This document shows positions 1 through 13,975 of a stretch of DNA of 64,000 nucleotides, one piece after another. The notes beneath the pieces were generated by a model. The model worked only from the letters and a program-made list of their open reading frames with translations. It searched no databases and was not told where the DNA came from. Position 1 is the first letter of the stretch. Each line of letters starts with the position of its first letter. The translations under genes were made by a program, and so were the position numbers. The stretch comes from Vespa crabro (taxonomy: Eukaryota > Arthropoda > Insecta > Hymenoptera > Vespidae): the NCBI RefSeq assembly GCF_910589235.1, contig NC_060966.1:868001-932000 (forward strand). The letters are read 5' to 3'.

Positions 1-137
1 ATAATAATAATAATATGAATAACAATGATAATAAAGTTATTTTTATCAATAAAAACGATTCTAATGATAATAACGATAATAATGATAATAATAATAACGA
101 TAATTAGTGTAATAACGATAATATTGATAAAAACGCC

Positions 138-188
<51 letters not shown>

Positions 189-322
189 GATAAAAACGAT
201 AATAATATTAGTAATAGTAACATTAATAACGATAAAGTGATAATAATAATAATATTAATAACGATAATAACAATATTAGGGATAATAATAATAATAATAA
301 TACAGATAAAAACGATATTAAC
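1..322 (-). repeat. Degenerate AT-rich triplet array with one inverted higher-order unit
   Basis: The plus strand is A-rich (ATA/ATG/ACG triplets), so the T-rich strand is minus. It contains a perfect AAT run near 138-187. Positions about 175-322 read, on the minus strand, as a diverged partial copy of the 215-bp higher-order unit found at 53230-53870: they share the stretch that reads as TCACTTTATCG and the block TTTTTATCTGTA. The stretch 1-240 is an inverted near-copy of about 33325-33560, including a distinctive internal block around 25-75. No gene is present. Confidence 0.9.
138..187 (-). repeat. Perfect AAT microsatellite run
   Basis: About 50 bp of uninterrupted AAT triplets inside the degenerate array. 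A recently expanded pure tract; the homologous place near 33390-33430 is also triplet-rich but differs in length. Confidence 0.9.
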
Positions 323-452
323 GGGATTACCCCCACGACGAATAGAACCGCCAGGTCAGAGACTGTGCGGTAAGAGCACGCGATTCGGAGAGCTCCCCTC
401 CGCCGTACAGCTGCTATGCGCTTGCGATATTTCTCCTTTAGCAGCGCCTCGA
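323..452 (-). pseudogene. LINE ORF2 C-terminal scrap (R1-clade-like), inverted
   Basis: This 130-bp GC-richer island is minus-strand sequence homologous to part of the long LINE at about 23162-23300 and to the fragments starting at 31234 and 51912. Its minus-strand translation is open for about 43 codons and shows the conserved block YRKRIAAVRRRGALRIACSY followed by RTVS, a signature of the region after the reverse transcriptase in R1-type insect LINEs. It starts within a base or two of where the 31234 and 51912 fragments start, so the three pieces share one old 5' breakpoint. It ends abruptly after the equivalent of a VxIP motif, where the array resumes. It is a non-functional scrap carried by duplicated array DNA. 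Confidence 0.85.
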
Positions 453-2835
453 CAATAATAACGATAATAACGGTATCAACGATAATAATGATAATAATGA
501 TATTTTCGATAATAACGGTAATAATAGTAGTAATAATAAAAATAATAACAATAACAGCGATAATAACGAAATTAAAGATAAAATAATATCGATAATAACG
601 ATAATAAAGATAATTATAATAACAATATTATCGATAATATCGGTAATAATATTACTAATGAGAATAATAACGATGAAAACGATAATAATAATAATAATAA
701 TAATAAAGATAACAACGATATTAACGATAATAACGATGAAAATTATAACAATAATAACGATAATAACGATAATAATGATAATAGGAATAATAATAATAAC
801 GATAACAACGATAATAACGATAATAATAATAATACTTATAAAGATGACAACGATATTAACCATAATGACGATATAAATAATAAAAATAATAATGATAATT
901 ACGATAATCATGATAATACGGATAATAATAATAACGATAATAACAGCAATAGTAATAATAAGTGTAAGGATAATAACGATAATACCGAAAATAATAATAA
1001 TAATAATAAAGATAATAACAATATTAAAGATAATAATGATAATAATGATAATAACGATAATAATAATAATTAAAATAACAGTAATAACAATAACATTGCT
1101 AAAAACTATAACAATAATTTTAATAATAAAGAAAATACTGATAATAAAGATAACAATGACAATAAGAATAGCAATAATACGACAATAAAGATAATAAGGA
1201 TAATAATAATAATAATAATAACAATAATATCGATAAAATCAAAAGTAATAATAACAAAAGTATCGATAGTAACTGTAGTAAAGATAATAATAATAATAAT
1301 ATTACCAATAACAACAATAAAAACAATAATAATAATACCGATAATAACGATGATAATAATAATAATAATAACGATAATTACGATAATAATATTAATATTA
1401 ATAACGATAATAAAGATAATAATGGTAGTAATAATAACTATAATAACAATAATAACGACAATAACGATATTAACGATAATAATAATAACGATAAAAACGG
1501 TAATAACGATTATAATAATAAGGATGATAACGATAATGATAATTATATTATTAAGATAGGAACAATATTAACGATAATAACGATAATATTAATAATAATA
1601 ATAACAATAATATCGATAATAATGATTCTTACGATAGTAAAATAATAATAATAAAAATTACAACTATATTATTGATAATAACTATAATAAAAATAACAAT
1701 AATAAGGATAATAAAGATAATAATAATAATAAAAATAAAGATAATAACGACAATAGTAATAATAATAATAATGATAATAAAGATAATAACGATAAGAATA
1801 ATAATAATTATAATAAATATAATAATGATATTAACGAAAATAATGATAATAATGATAATAACAAATACAATAATAATATTAAAAATAATAACAATAATAT
1901 TGATAATGTCGTTAATAATAATAACAATAATAACAATAATAACGATAATTTCGTTAATAATAATAAAAATCTTAACGATAATATCGATAAAAATATTAAT
2001 AATAATAACTATAATAACGACAATACCGATACTAATTATATCAACAATAATAACGAGATTGATAAAAATAATAAAGGTAATAACGATATTAACGATAATA
2101 GCGATTATTATCAAAATAATAATAATACTAATAACAATAACAACAATAATGACGATAATAACGACAATAATAATAATGAAAATAACGATAATAGCAAATA
2201 AAACTAATAACGATAATAACAATAACAATTGTAGTAATATTTACAATAATGACAATAATAATGAAAATAAGTATATTAACGATAATAATGATAGTTATGA
2301 TAATGATAATAATGATTATAACGATAAGAATAATAATAATGTCGATAGTAATAATAATAACGATAATGACGATAATATTAAAAATAATAATAACAATAAT
2401 AATGATAATAAAGATAAAAACGATAATAATCATAACAATAATGACGATAATAACGATAAGAATAATAGTAATAATAACGATAATAACGATAGTTATATTA
2501 ACGATAACAAAGATTACAATAATAACAATTATTGTAATATTGTCGATAATAATATTAACAATAAGAACATTAATAACGATAATAATAATAATGATAAAAT
2601 CGATAATAATAATAACAATTGTAACGATAATAAAGATACGAATAATAACAATTATCACGATAATAACTATAATAACGATACTAACGATAACAAAAATAAT
2701 ATCAACAACAACTATACTAATGGTTATTACGATAATAATAATAAAAGAAGTAACAATAATACCGATAATAACGATAATAATAATAACAATAATAACGATA
2801 ATGACTATAATAATAATAATAATAATAATAATTAC

Positions 2836-2875
<40 letters not shown>

Positions 2876-4893
2876 TTAACGATAATAATGGTAATAAATT
2901 TTTAAACGATAATAATAATAATAATAATAATTACAATAACAATGATATTAACATTAATGACGACAATACCAATAATAGTAACAATAATAACGATAACAAT
3001 GATATTAATAGTAATAATGATAACAATAACAACGATAATTACAATAATAACTAAAATAATAATCACAATAATATCGAAAATAACGAAAATAATAATAAAA
3101 ATAATAAAGAAAATAACGATAATAACGTTAATAACGATATTAACGATCATAATAACGTTAATAACGATAATATCGTTAATAATAAGAACATTAGTAAAGA
3201 AAATAACGATGATAATAATAATGAAAATAACAATAATAATGATTATAACGATACTAACGTTAGTAACAATAACAATAGTAACGAATATAACGATAATAAT
3301 GATAATAGAGATAATAATTATAAAAATAATAAAGTGATTAAAAATAATACCAATAAAAACGGTAATAATAATAATAATAATAACAATAATAACAATAAAA
3401 ACGATAATAATAATAATAACGATAGGAATAATAATAATAACAATAATAATAATATGAACAGTAAAATCGATATTAAGGATAATAATAATAACAATAAATA
3501 CATTAATAATGACACTAATAGTAATAATATTAAAGTTTATATCAATTATAATGATTTTAAAGGTAATAACGATAATAACGATAATACTAATAACAATAAT
3601 AACGACTACAACGATAATAACGATAATAACGATAATAACGATAAAATAGATAATAATAATAACAATTATAACGATAACAACGATGATAATAATAATAATA
3701 ATAAAGATAATAACGATAATAATGATAATAACGATAATGACGATAATGATAGGAATAGAAATAATAATAATATTGATAACGATAATAACAATAATAACGA
3801 TATAAGGATAATAATAACAAAATTAATAACGATAATTACGATAATAAGGGTTATAACAATGATAATAATTAAAATAATAACGATAATTATAATAATAATG
3901 GTAATAACGGTACTAACGAAGATAAGGAAAAAATCTATAATCTCTATAACAATAATAACGATAATAACGATAATATTAATTATAATAATAATAACAATAA
4001 TAAAGTTAATAACTATAATAATAATAATAAAAATTACAATAATTATGATTATAACGATATTAACGTTTATAATTATAACAATAGTAACGATAATAACGAT
4101 AATAATAATAATAATAGCACAATAATAATCCTAATAAGAATAAAATTAATAACGTTAATAATAATTACAATTATAACGATAATAACGGTAATAATAATAA
4201 TCATAATAATGATAATTATAATAACAATAATAACGATAATTTTGATATAAATAATAACAATAATAATGATAATAACGATAATAATGAAAATAACGATAAT
4301 AATAATAACGACAATAACGATAATACGAATAATAATATTAACGATAATAACGATAATAACGATAATAACGATAATAACAATAATAATAATAATACTAATA
4401 AATATAACAACGACATTAACGATAATAACGATAATCATGGTAATAACGATAATAATAATAACGATAATGACGACAATAGTAATAATAAGTATAAGGATAA
4501 TAACGATAATAACGATAACAATGATAATAATAATAACAATAATACGTTAATAATGATAATAAGGATAATAATAATAATAATAATAACAATATTAACGATA
4601 AAAACAATAATAGTAATAACAAATGTATCGATAATAACATAATGAACATAATAATAATAACAATAATAACGATAACAACAATAAAAACGATAATAATTAT
4701 AACGATAATAACGATAATAATAAAAAATAATAATAACGATAATAAAGATAATAAAGACAATAATAATAATAACAATAACAATAACAATAACGATTATAAT
4801 GATAATAACAATAATAATATTAATAATAATAACAATAGTTATGATAATAACGATAATAAAGATAATAATAGTAGTATTAATAACAATAATATA
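453..4893 (-). repeat. Degenerate (TTATTATCG)n-type array, T-rich strand on minus
   Basis: The plus strand is a continuous run of ATA, ATG, ACG, AAT, AAC and GAT-type triplets with frequent ATAACGATA words. Triplet phase is kept for hundreds of bases and then slips, as near 2190, where the reading changes from Ile/Thr to Asn/Asp codons. Internal duplications are visible: about 900-1290 resembles about 4420-4640 in direct orientation, sharing an AATAATCATG start and an AAGT(G/A)TAAGG block. Long open frames here (for example 1672-3054) are compositional. No gene, RNA gene or mobile element is recognisable. Confidence 0.9.
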
Positions 4894-4942
4894 GTATTTA
4901 TATATAGTTTATATATATTTATTGTTACAACTATGACCTTTA
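4894..4942. other. Polarity-switch junction, A-rich to T-rich array (copy 1)
   Basis: The array changes strand polarity here. The core is a short TA-rich stretch (ATAGTATTTATATATAG, then TTTATATATATTTATTG) followed by an array-unlike word, ACTATGACC, before the ATT/ATC triplets begin on plus. The same core, including ACTATGACC, recurs at 30806-30925 with the same polarity change. Left and right flanks also match between the two places, so this is an old junction that was later duplicated. Confidence 0.85.
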
Positions 4943-7900
4943 TTATTATTATTATTATCGTTATTATCGTTATTATCGTTATTATCGTTATTATCGTTAT
5001 TATCGTTATTATCGTTATTATCGTTATTATCGTTATTATTATTATTATTATTATCGTTATTATCTTTATTTTTATAATCGATATTATTACTATTATTATT
5101 ATTATTAATATTATTATCGTTGTTATCGTTATTATTGTTATTGTTCTTTTCATTAATATCGTTATTATTGTTACTTATATTACCGTTATTATCGGTATTA
5201 TTTCTATTATTATCATAATTATTATCGTTATTATCTTTATGATTGTTATTCCTATTATTATTATTATTATCGTTGTTATCTTTTTTATCGTTATTATCGT
5301 TATTATTGTTATTATTATTATTGTTATTATCGATATTTTTTTATGATTGTTATTACTATTATTATTATTATAATCGTTAATGTTGTTATTATCGATATTT
5401 TCGTTATTATTATTAATATTACCGTCATTATCGTTATTATTATTATCGTTATAATTGTTATTATTGTTATTACTATTATTATTATTATTATCATCGTTAT
5501 TATCATTATTATCTTTATTATTGTTATTTTTGTAATTATTATTATTATCGTTATTATCGTTATTATCGTTATAATTGTTATTAAAATTATTATTATTATC
5601 GTTATTATTGTTATTATCGTTGTTATCGTTATTATTTTTATTACTCTTGTCGTTATTATCGTTATTTTCTTTATTATTGTTAATATTGATATTATTACTA
5701 CTGACATAATCGTTATTATCGTAATTATCGATATTATTAGTATTAATATTATCGTTATTATCGCTATAATCGATATTATTTTTAGTATTATTATTATTCT
5801 TATCGATATTATCTTTAAAATTGTTATTATTATTATCGATATTATCGTTGGTATCGTTATTATTACTATCGTTATTATCGTCAATAACGTCATTATTATT
5901 ATTAATATTCTTAATAGTACTATTGTCTTTATTATCGTTTTTACCTTTATTATTATTATTATTTTTTCGTTATTATCGTTATTACAGTTATTATCGATAT
6001 TTTTATTATGTTTATTAACGTTATTATCGTTATTATCGTTATTATCGGTTTTATAGTTAATATCGTTACTATCCTTATTATTATTAATATTATCATCGTT
6101 ATAATCGTAATAATCGTTATTATTATTATTAATACCGTCATATTTATCGTTAATATTATCATCCTTATTACCTTTAATATCGTGATTAATGTTATTATTA
6201 CTACTATTATTATCTTTATTATCCTTATTAACGTTGCTATCATTATTATTAAAGTTATTATAGTTATTACGGTTATTATCGATATCACTATTGCTATTAT
6301 CGTCCTTGTCGTAATTATTAATATCGTTATCATGGATATTATCGTTATTATCGTTATTATCGTTAATATTGCTAATAATATTATAATTATTATCGATATT
6401 AACTTTAATATTGTTATAATTATTATCGATATAGTCGATATTATCGTTATTATTATTACCATTATTATCGTTATTACCGTTATTATTGTTATTATTGTTA
6501 TTATTATTGAAATTATTGTTATTATTTTTATTATTATTATTATTATTAATATGTTTATAATTATTTTCGTAATTATATTATTTATCGGTCTTTTATTATT
6601 ATTATTATCGTTAATACTGTCATTACTAATATCGATAATATCGTTATTGTCGTTATTACTATTGTTGTTATTATCGTTGTTATCGTTAATATTGTTATTT
6701 TCTTTAATATTACTGTCGTTACTATCGTTATTATCATTATTAATGATATTATTTTTTTATTATTATCTTTATTATCGTTATTATTATTATAATCGCTATT
6801 ATTATTATTATTATAATCATCATTATCATTATTATTGTTACTTTCGATATTATTATTATTATTATTATCGTTATTTTCATTGTTATAATTATCGATATTA
6901 TCGTTATGATCATTATTATTGTTATTTTTTTATTATTATTATCGATATGATCGTAAATATTGTTTATATTTTTATCGATATTATCGTTACTATTTTCTTA
7001 TTATTATCGTTAAAATCGTTTTTATCGTTATTATTGTTTTACTGTTATTATTACTACTATTATTATGCTTATTATCGTCATTATAGATATTATTCTTAAT
7101 ATTGTTATTATTACTTCTATTATTATCGTTATTAACTTTATTATCGCTATTATTGTTATTATTGTTAATATTATTATCGTTATTATCATTATAATCGTTA
7201 TTATCGTTATTATTCTTATTATTATTATCATCAGAATCTTTATTAACATCATTATCTTTATTAATATTATTATTATTATTGTTAAAATCGTTATTATCGT
7301 TATTATATTATTATCGTAATTATCGTTGTTATTGTTATGATTATTATCGTTATTAACGTTAATATCGTTGATATATTTATTATTACTATTATTATTATCG
7401 TTATTATTATTATTACTATTATCGATATTATCGTTATTATTATAATCGTTATTATCGTATTTATTGCCATTGTTAATATAATTATTATCAATATTATCGT
7501 TAATTTTGTTATTATTATTACCGATACTATTAATAATATGGATATTATTATTATCGCTATTATCGTTGTTATCGTTATTATCGTTATTATTATAATTATT
7601 TATTTTGTTGTTATTATCGTTATTATCTTTATTATGATTATTATTATTATAGTTTGTATTATTTTTATCGTTAATATTGTTATTGTCGTTATTATTTTTA
7701 CTATTATTACGTTATTATTGTTATTATCATTATTAATGTTATTATAGTTATCGTTATCACCGTTATTATCCTTAAATTTGTTATTATTATTATTATTATT
7801 AATGATATCATCGTTGTTATCGTTATTATTGTTATTATTATTTTCGTTAATATCGTTAATATTGTTATTTTTATTACGGTCTATATCGTTATTTTGCTAT

Positions 7901-10900
7901 TATTATTGTAAGTTTACCGTTATTATTATTATTATAGTTATTATCGTTATTATTGTTACTTTTATTATCGTTATTATCGTTAACATCGTTATTATCATTA
8001 TTATCGTTATTATTGTTGTTATTATCGATATTAATATTATCGTTTAAATCGTTTTTATCTTTATTATTGTTATTACTGTTATTATCATTATTATTATTAT
8101 TGTTATTTTCGTTATTATTATTATTATTCTTAATATTATTAATACTTCTTCCAGTATTAACGATATAATCGTTATTATTTTTATCGTTATTAACGTTAAT
8201 ACCGTTGTTATCTTCATTATTCTTATTATTATTATCATAAATATCGTTTTTATCGTTATTAACATTACTAATGTTATCGTTATTATCGTTATTGTTGTTG
8301 TTAATATAATTATTTATATAATCGTTATTATCATTATTATCGATAATATTCATATTTTTACTATCGATATTATTTTTACTTTCAATATCGTTATTACCGT
8401 TATTATTTGTATTAATATGTTAATTATTGTCGAAATTAAAATTATTATCATTATTGTTGTTAATATTCATATTATTATTATCGTTAATATTCTTAATTTT
8501 ATTATTATTATTATCATTATTATTGTTGTTATTATTATCGTTAGAATCTTTAATATCGTCATTATCTTAGTTATTGCAATTATTATTATTGTTACAATCG
8601 TTATAATCATTATGATCACTATTATCGTTATTATCGTTATTATTGATGTTATTATTATTGTCATTCACGTTAATGGCATTGTTATATATATTATTCTTAT
8701 TATTGTTATCATTATTAACGTTTTTATCGTAATTATCGTTATTATCGTTATTATACTTATTATCATTGTTATTGTTATTATTAATATTATTTTTTCGTTA
8801 TTATCTTTATTATCCTTACTATAGTTATTATCGTTATTATTATTATTATTCTTTCGTTATTATCGTTATTATCGTTATTATCATTATTATCGTTATTGTC
8901 GTTATTATCGTTATTATGTTTATCGTCATTTTCGTTATTATCGGTATTATCGTTAATATCGTTATTTTCTGTATTATTAATAATATCATTATCGTTATTG
9001 TAGAAATTATCGTTATTGATATTATAAATATTACGGTTATTATCGACAATATTATTATCGTTAATATCTTTGTTATCGTCATTATAGTTATTATTTTTAT
9101 TAATATTATTACTATTATTATTATCCTTATTATCGTTATTATCGTTTTTATTATTATCGTTATTATCGTTTTTATTATTATCGTTATTATCGTTTTTCTT
9201 ATTATCGTTATTATCGTTAAAATCGTTGTTAACTTTATTATAATTATTATTATTTACATAAATGTCGTTTTTATCGTTATAAACATTTCTACTAGTATCG
9301 TTATTATCGTTATTATTGTTATTACTATTACTGTTATTATTGTCGTTATTATCTTTTCTATCGTTATTCTCGTTATTTTTTTTTAATATTATTATAATAT
9401 CGATACTATCGTTAATATTGTTAATATTTTTACCGATATTATTTTATTATTGTTATTATTTTTGTAGTCATTATTGTTATTATCGTTATCATTGTTAATA
9501 TTGTAATTATTACTGTTATTATTATCGTTATTATCTTTAATATCGTCATTATTATTACTATTATTATAATTGTCGATATTATCTTTATTTACGTTATTAT
9601 CGTTATTATTATTATCTTTATTATCGTTATTATCGGTATTACCATTAATATCGTTATTATCTTTATTATTAGAAATATTATTATCGCTATTATTGTTATT
9701 ATCATCATTATTATTATGGTTATTACCGTTATTATCGATATTATCGCTATTATTATTATTATTGTTATCGATATTAACAATAATAATATCATAATTATTA
9801 TCGATATTCTCGTTATTATCCTTATTTCTATTATGATAAACAGAGTTATTATCGTTATTATCGATATTATTATTATCGTTATTATCGTTAATAATGCTAT
9901 TATTATTACCGATATAATCGTAATTATAGTTGTTATTTTTAATGTTATCATCGTTATTATCATTATTATCCTTATTATTATTATTTTCATTCTTCTCGTC
10001 ATTATTGTTATCATTATTATCTTGATTATCGTTAACATCAATGTCATCTACATTATTCTTATTTATAATATCGATTTTATCATTTATATCGTTATTATTA
10101 TTATTACTGTTATCGCTATTATCGATATTATTATGATCGTTATTATCGTTGTTATCGTCATTATTGTTATTGCTGATATTATTATTGTCGATATTATCGT
10201 TAATATTGTTATTAGTATAATCGATATTGTCGTTAATATCATTAATATTATAATCGCTATTATCGTTATTATCGTTATCACCGTTGATATCGTTATTATC
10301 CTTATCAATATAATTAGTATTATTGTTATTATCGTTATTATCTTTATTAATGTTATTATTATTGTCGGTGTCACCGTTATAATTCTTACTTTCGTTATTA
10401 TTATTGTTACTATTAATGTTATTATTGTTGATATCGTTATTATCTTTATTATCTTAATTATTATTATTATCACTATTATTATTATCATTATTATCGTTAT
10501 TATCTTTAATACCGTTATTATCGTCATTATCCTTATAATTATTATCTGTATTATCGTTATTGTCGTTATTATTATTATTACTCTTGCGTTATTATCGTTA
10601 ATATTATAATCGTTAAAATATTATAATCGTTAATATAATAATCGTTATTATTCGTAATAATATATTATCGTCAATAATGTTATTATTATAATTAATATAA
10701 TTAATGGTACTATTGTTGTTATTATCGTTATTGCCGTCATTATTATTATTATTTTTTCTTTACGATCGTTATTATAGTTAATATCGTTATTATCGTTATT
10801 ATCGTTATTATTATTCGCGTAATTATCGTTATTATTGTTATTATTATTGAAATTATTATTATTACCATTATTATCGTTATTATTGTTTTATTATTGAAAT

Positions 10901-10911
10901 TATTATTATTA

Positions 10912-10914
<3 letters not shown>

Positions 10915-10977
<63 letters not shown>
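10915..10977 (+). repeat. Perfect TTA microsatellite (about 21 copies)
   Basis: Sixty-three bases of uninterrupted TTA, the longest pure triplet run I found in this block. Pure runs like this contrast with the degenerate surroundings and mark recent slippage. Confidence 0.95.
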
Positions 10978-10979
<2 letters not shown>

Positions 10980-13916
10980 ATTATTATTATTATTATTATC
11001 GTTATTGTCGTTATTAATATTAATGTTATTATCGTTGTTATCGTTATTATTGTTATTTTCTTTAATATTATTATCGTTTCTATCGCTATTATCGTTATAA
11101 ACGTTATTATTTTTTTATTATTATCTTTATTTTTGTTATTTATTTTTGTTATTATTTTTACTTTCAATATCGTTATTATCGTTATTATTGTTATTATTGC
11201 TATTATTATCATTATTATAATCATCATTATCATTATTGTTATTACTATCGATATTATTATTATTATTATTATTATCGTTATTTTCATTGTTATGATTATC
11301 GATATTATCGTTATGATCATTATTATTGTTATTTTTATTATTATTATTATCGATATTATTGTAATTATTTTTAATATTATTATCGATATTATCGTTATTA
11401 TTGTTATTATTATTACCGTTAAAATCGTTTTTATCGTTACTATTGTTCTTACTGTTATTAATACTACTATTACTATCCTTATTATCGTTATAATAGTTAT
11501 TACTCTTAATATTGTTATTATTACTTCTATTATTATCGTTATTGTCTTTATTATCGCTGTTATTATCCTTATTATCGTTAATATCGTTAATAATGCTATT
11601 ATCTTTATTATTATTATTATTATTAATATCGTTAATATCGTTATTATCGTTATTATTATTATTATTATTGTCGTTAATATCATTATTATTGTTATCGTCA
11701 TAATCGTTATTATCGTTATAATTGTTCTTATTTTTAACATTACCACTATTATTATCGTTATATTCGTTGTAATCGTTATTATCGTTATTATAATTATTAC
11801 TATTGTGGTTATTATCGTTAATATTATAATTGTTATTATCGTAATTATCTTTATTAATATTATTAATGTTGTCGTAATTATCGTTAATATTATTATCGTT
11901 ATTATCTGTAATATCATTATTTTTGATGTTATTAATATTATTATTTCGTTATTAAAGTTATTACTATAGTCGTTGTTATCGATGTTATCGTTATTGTAGT
12001 TATTATTATTCTTGTTATTATCGTCGTAAACTATAATATTATTATTATCTTTATTATTATTATCATTATTATCGTTATTATCTTTAGTATTGCTATTATT
12101 ATGATAATAATTATCGTTATTAAAATTATTATCATTATTATCATTAATATTCTTATTATTATTATCGATATTATCGTTGTTATTATAATTATTATTATCT
12201 TCATTAACATTTTCATTATTATTATTATTATTGCTATTATTGTTTAAACGTTATTATTATTGTTATTATCGTAATTATCGTTATTATTAGTATTATAATT
12301 ATCATTAGTATTGTTATTATTATTATCGTTGTCAACGTTATTGCATTTACCTTCGCTATTGTTATTATTATGAGTATTTTTATTATTATCGTTATTATCG
12401 TTATTATCGGTTTTATCGATATTATAGTTGTGATTATTATCGTTATTATCGTTATTATCGTTATTTTTATTATTAATATTGTTATTATTATCGTTATTAT
12501 TATTATCGTTATTATTGTAATTATCATTATTATCATCATTATTATAATCTGTATTATCGTTATTAGCGTTATTATCGTAATTATTATTATTAATAATGTC
12601 ATTATTATCGTTATTATTATTATTATTTTTATTATTAGAAATATAATCGTAATTACCGTTATTATTATTATTACTGTTACAGTTATTATCGTAATTATCT
12701 TTCTTATTGTTATTAATATTTTAATTAATATCGTTATTATATTTATTAGTTTTATAAACATAATCTATCTTATCTTTATTATCGATATTATCTTTATTAT
12801 AGTTATTAGTGTCATTTTGAATATTATTATTATCGTTATTATTGTTATTATTGTTATTACTATTATTATTATTATAGTTAGTATCGTTATTATCGTTATT
12901 ATCGTCGTTAGTATCGTGTTTATCGTTATTATTATTATTATCGCTGTTATTGTTAGTATTATTATCTTTATTATCCTTATTGTCAACTTTGTTATTACTA
13001 TTATTAATATAATTGTTATCGTTATTATCATTATTATCGTTATTATCGCTAATATTATTATTATTATTATCATCAGTAATGTTAATATCGTTAATAACGT
13101 TATTATTATTATTATTATCATTATTATCGTTATAATTATTATTATTATTATCGTTATTATCTTTATTAATGTTAGTATTATTATAGTTTTTACTTTGTTA
13201 TAAATATTATTAGACTTACTGTCGTTATGGTTGTTATTATGGTTATTATTGTTTTTATTATTATCGTAATTATCGTCATTATCTTTATTATTGTTATTAT
13301 TATTAACGTAAATATCGTTATTATAGATATCATTATTATAATTATTATCGCTATTATCATTATCATTATATTTATCGTTATTATTGTAATTATTATTAAT
13401 ATTACTATCGTTAATATTGTTATTATTGTTTTTCTTATTATTATTATTACAGTTATTATCGTAATTATTTTTATTATTGTTATTATTATTATTTTTTATA
13501 TCGTTTTATATTTATTCTTGTTATAATTATAATCGTTATTATCTGTATTATCGATCATATCTTTATTATTGATATTAGTGTTATTATTATTACTATTATT
13601 ATCATTATTATAGTTTTTATTATTATTATCGTTATTATCGTTATTATCGTTATTATCCTTATTATTGTTATTACTATTATTATTATTATCGTTATTATCG
13701 GTAATAACGTTATTATCTTTACTACTATTATTATTATCGATATTATCGTTATTATCATTATTATTATTTTTACTAATGTCTTTACTATCGTTGTTATTAT
13801 TATCGGTCTTATCTTTTAAAGTTATTACTAGTGTTATCGTTATTATCGATATTATCGTTTTAATTGTTATTATTGTTATAATTACTACTATTATTATCGC
13901 TGTTATCGTTATTGTC

Positions 13917-13917
<1 letters not shown>

Positions 13918-13974
<57 letters not shown>
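13918..13974 (+). repeat. Perfect TTA microsatellite (about 19 copies)
   Basis: Fifty-seven bases of uninterrupted TTA between a TTGTCG triplet pair and ATGGTTATTATCG. Confidence 0.95.

Positions 13975-13975
<1 letters not shown>

Noticed and set aside
1672..3054. 460-codon frame with an Ile half and an Asn half
   Set aside because: It is a fusion of two array phases created by an indel near 2190.
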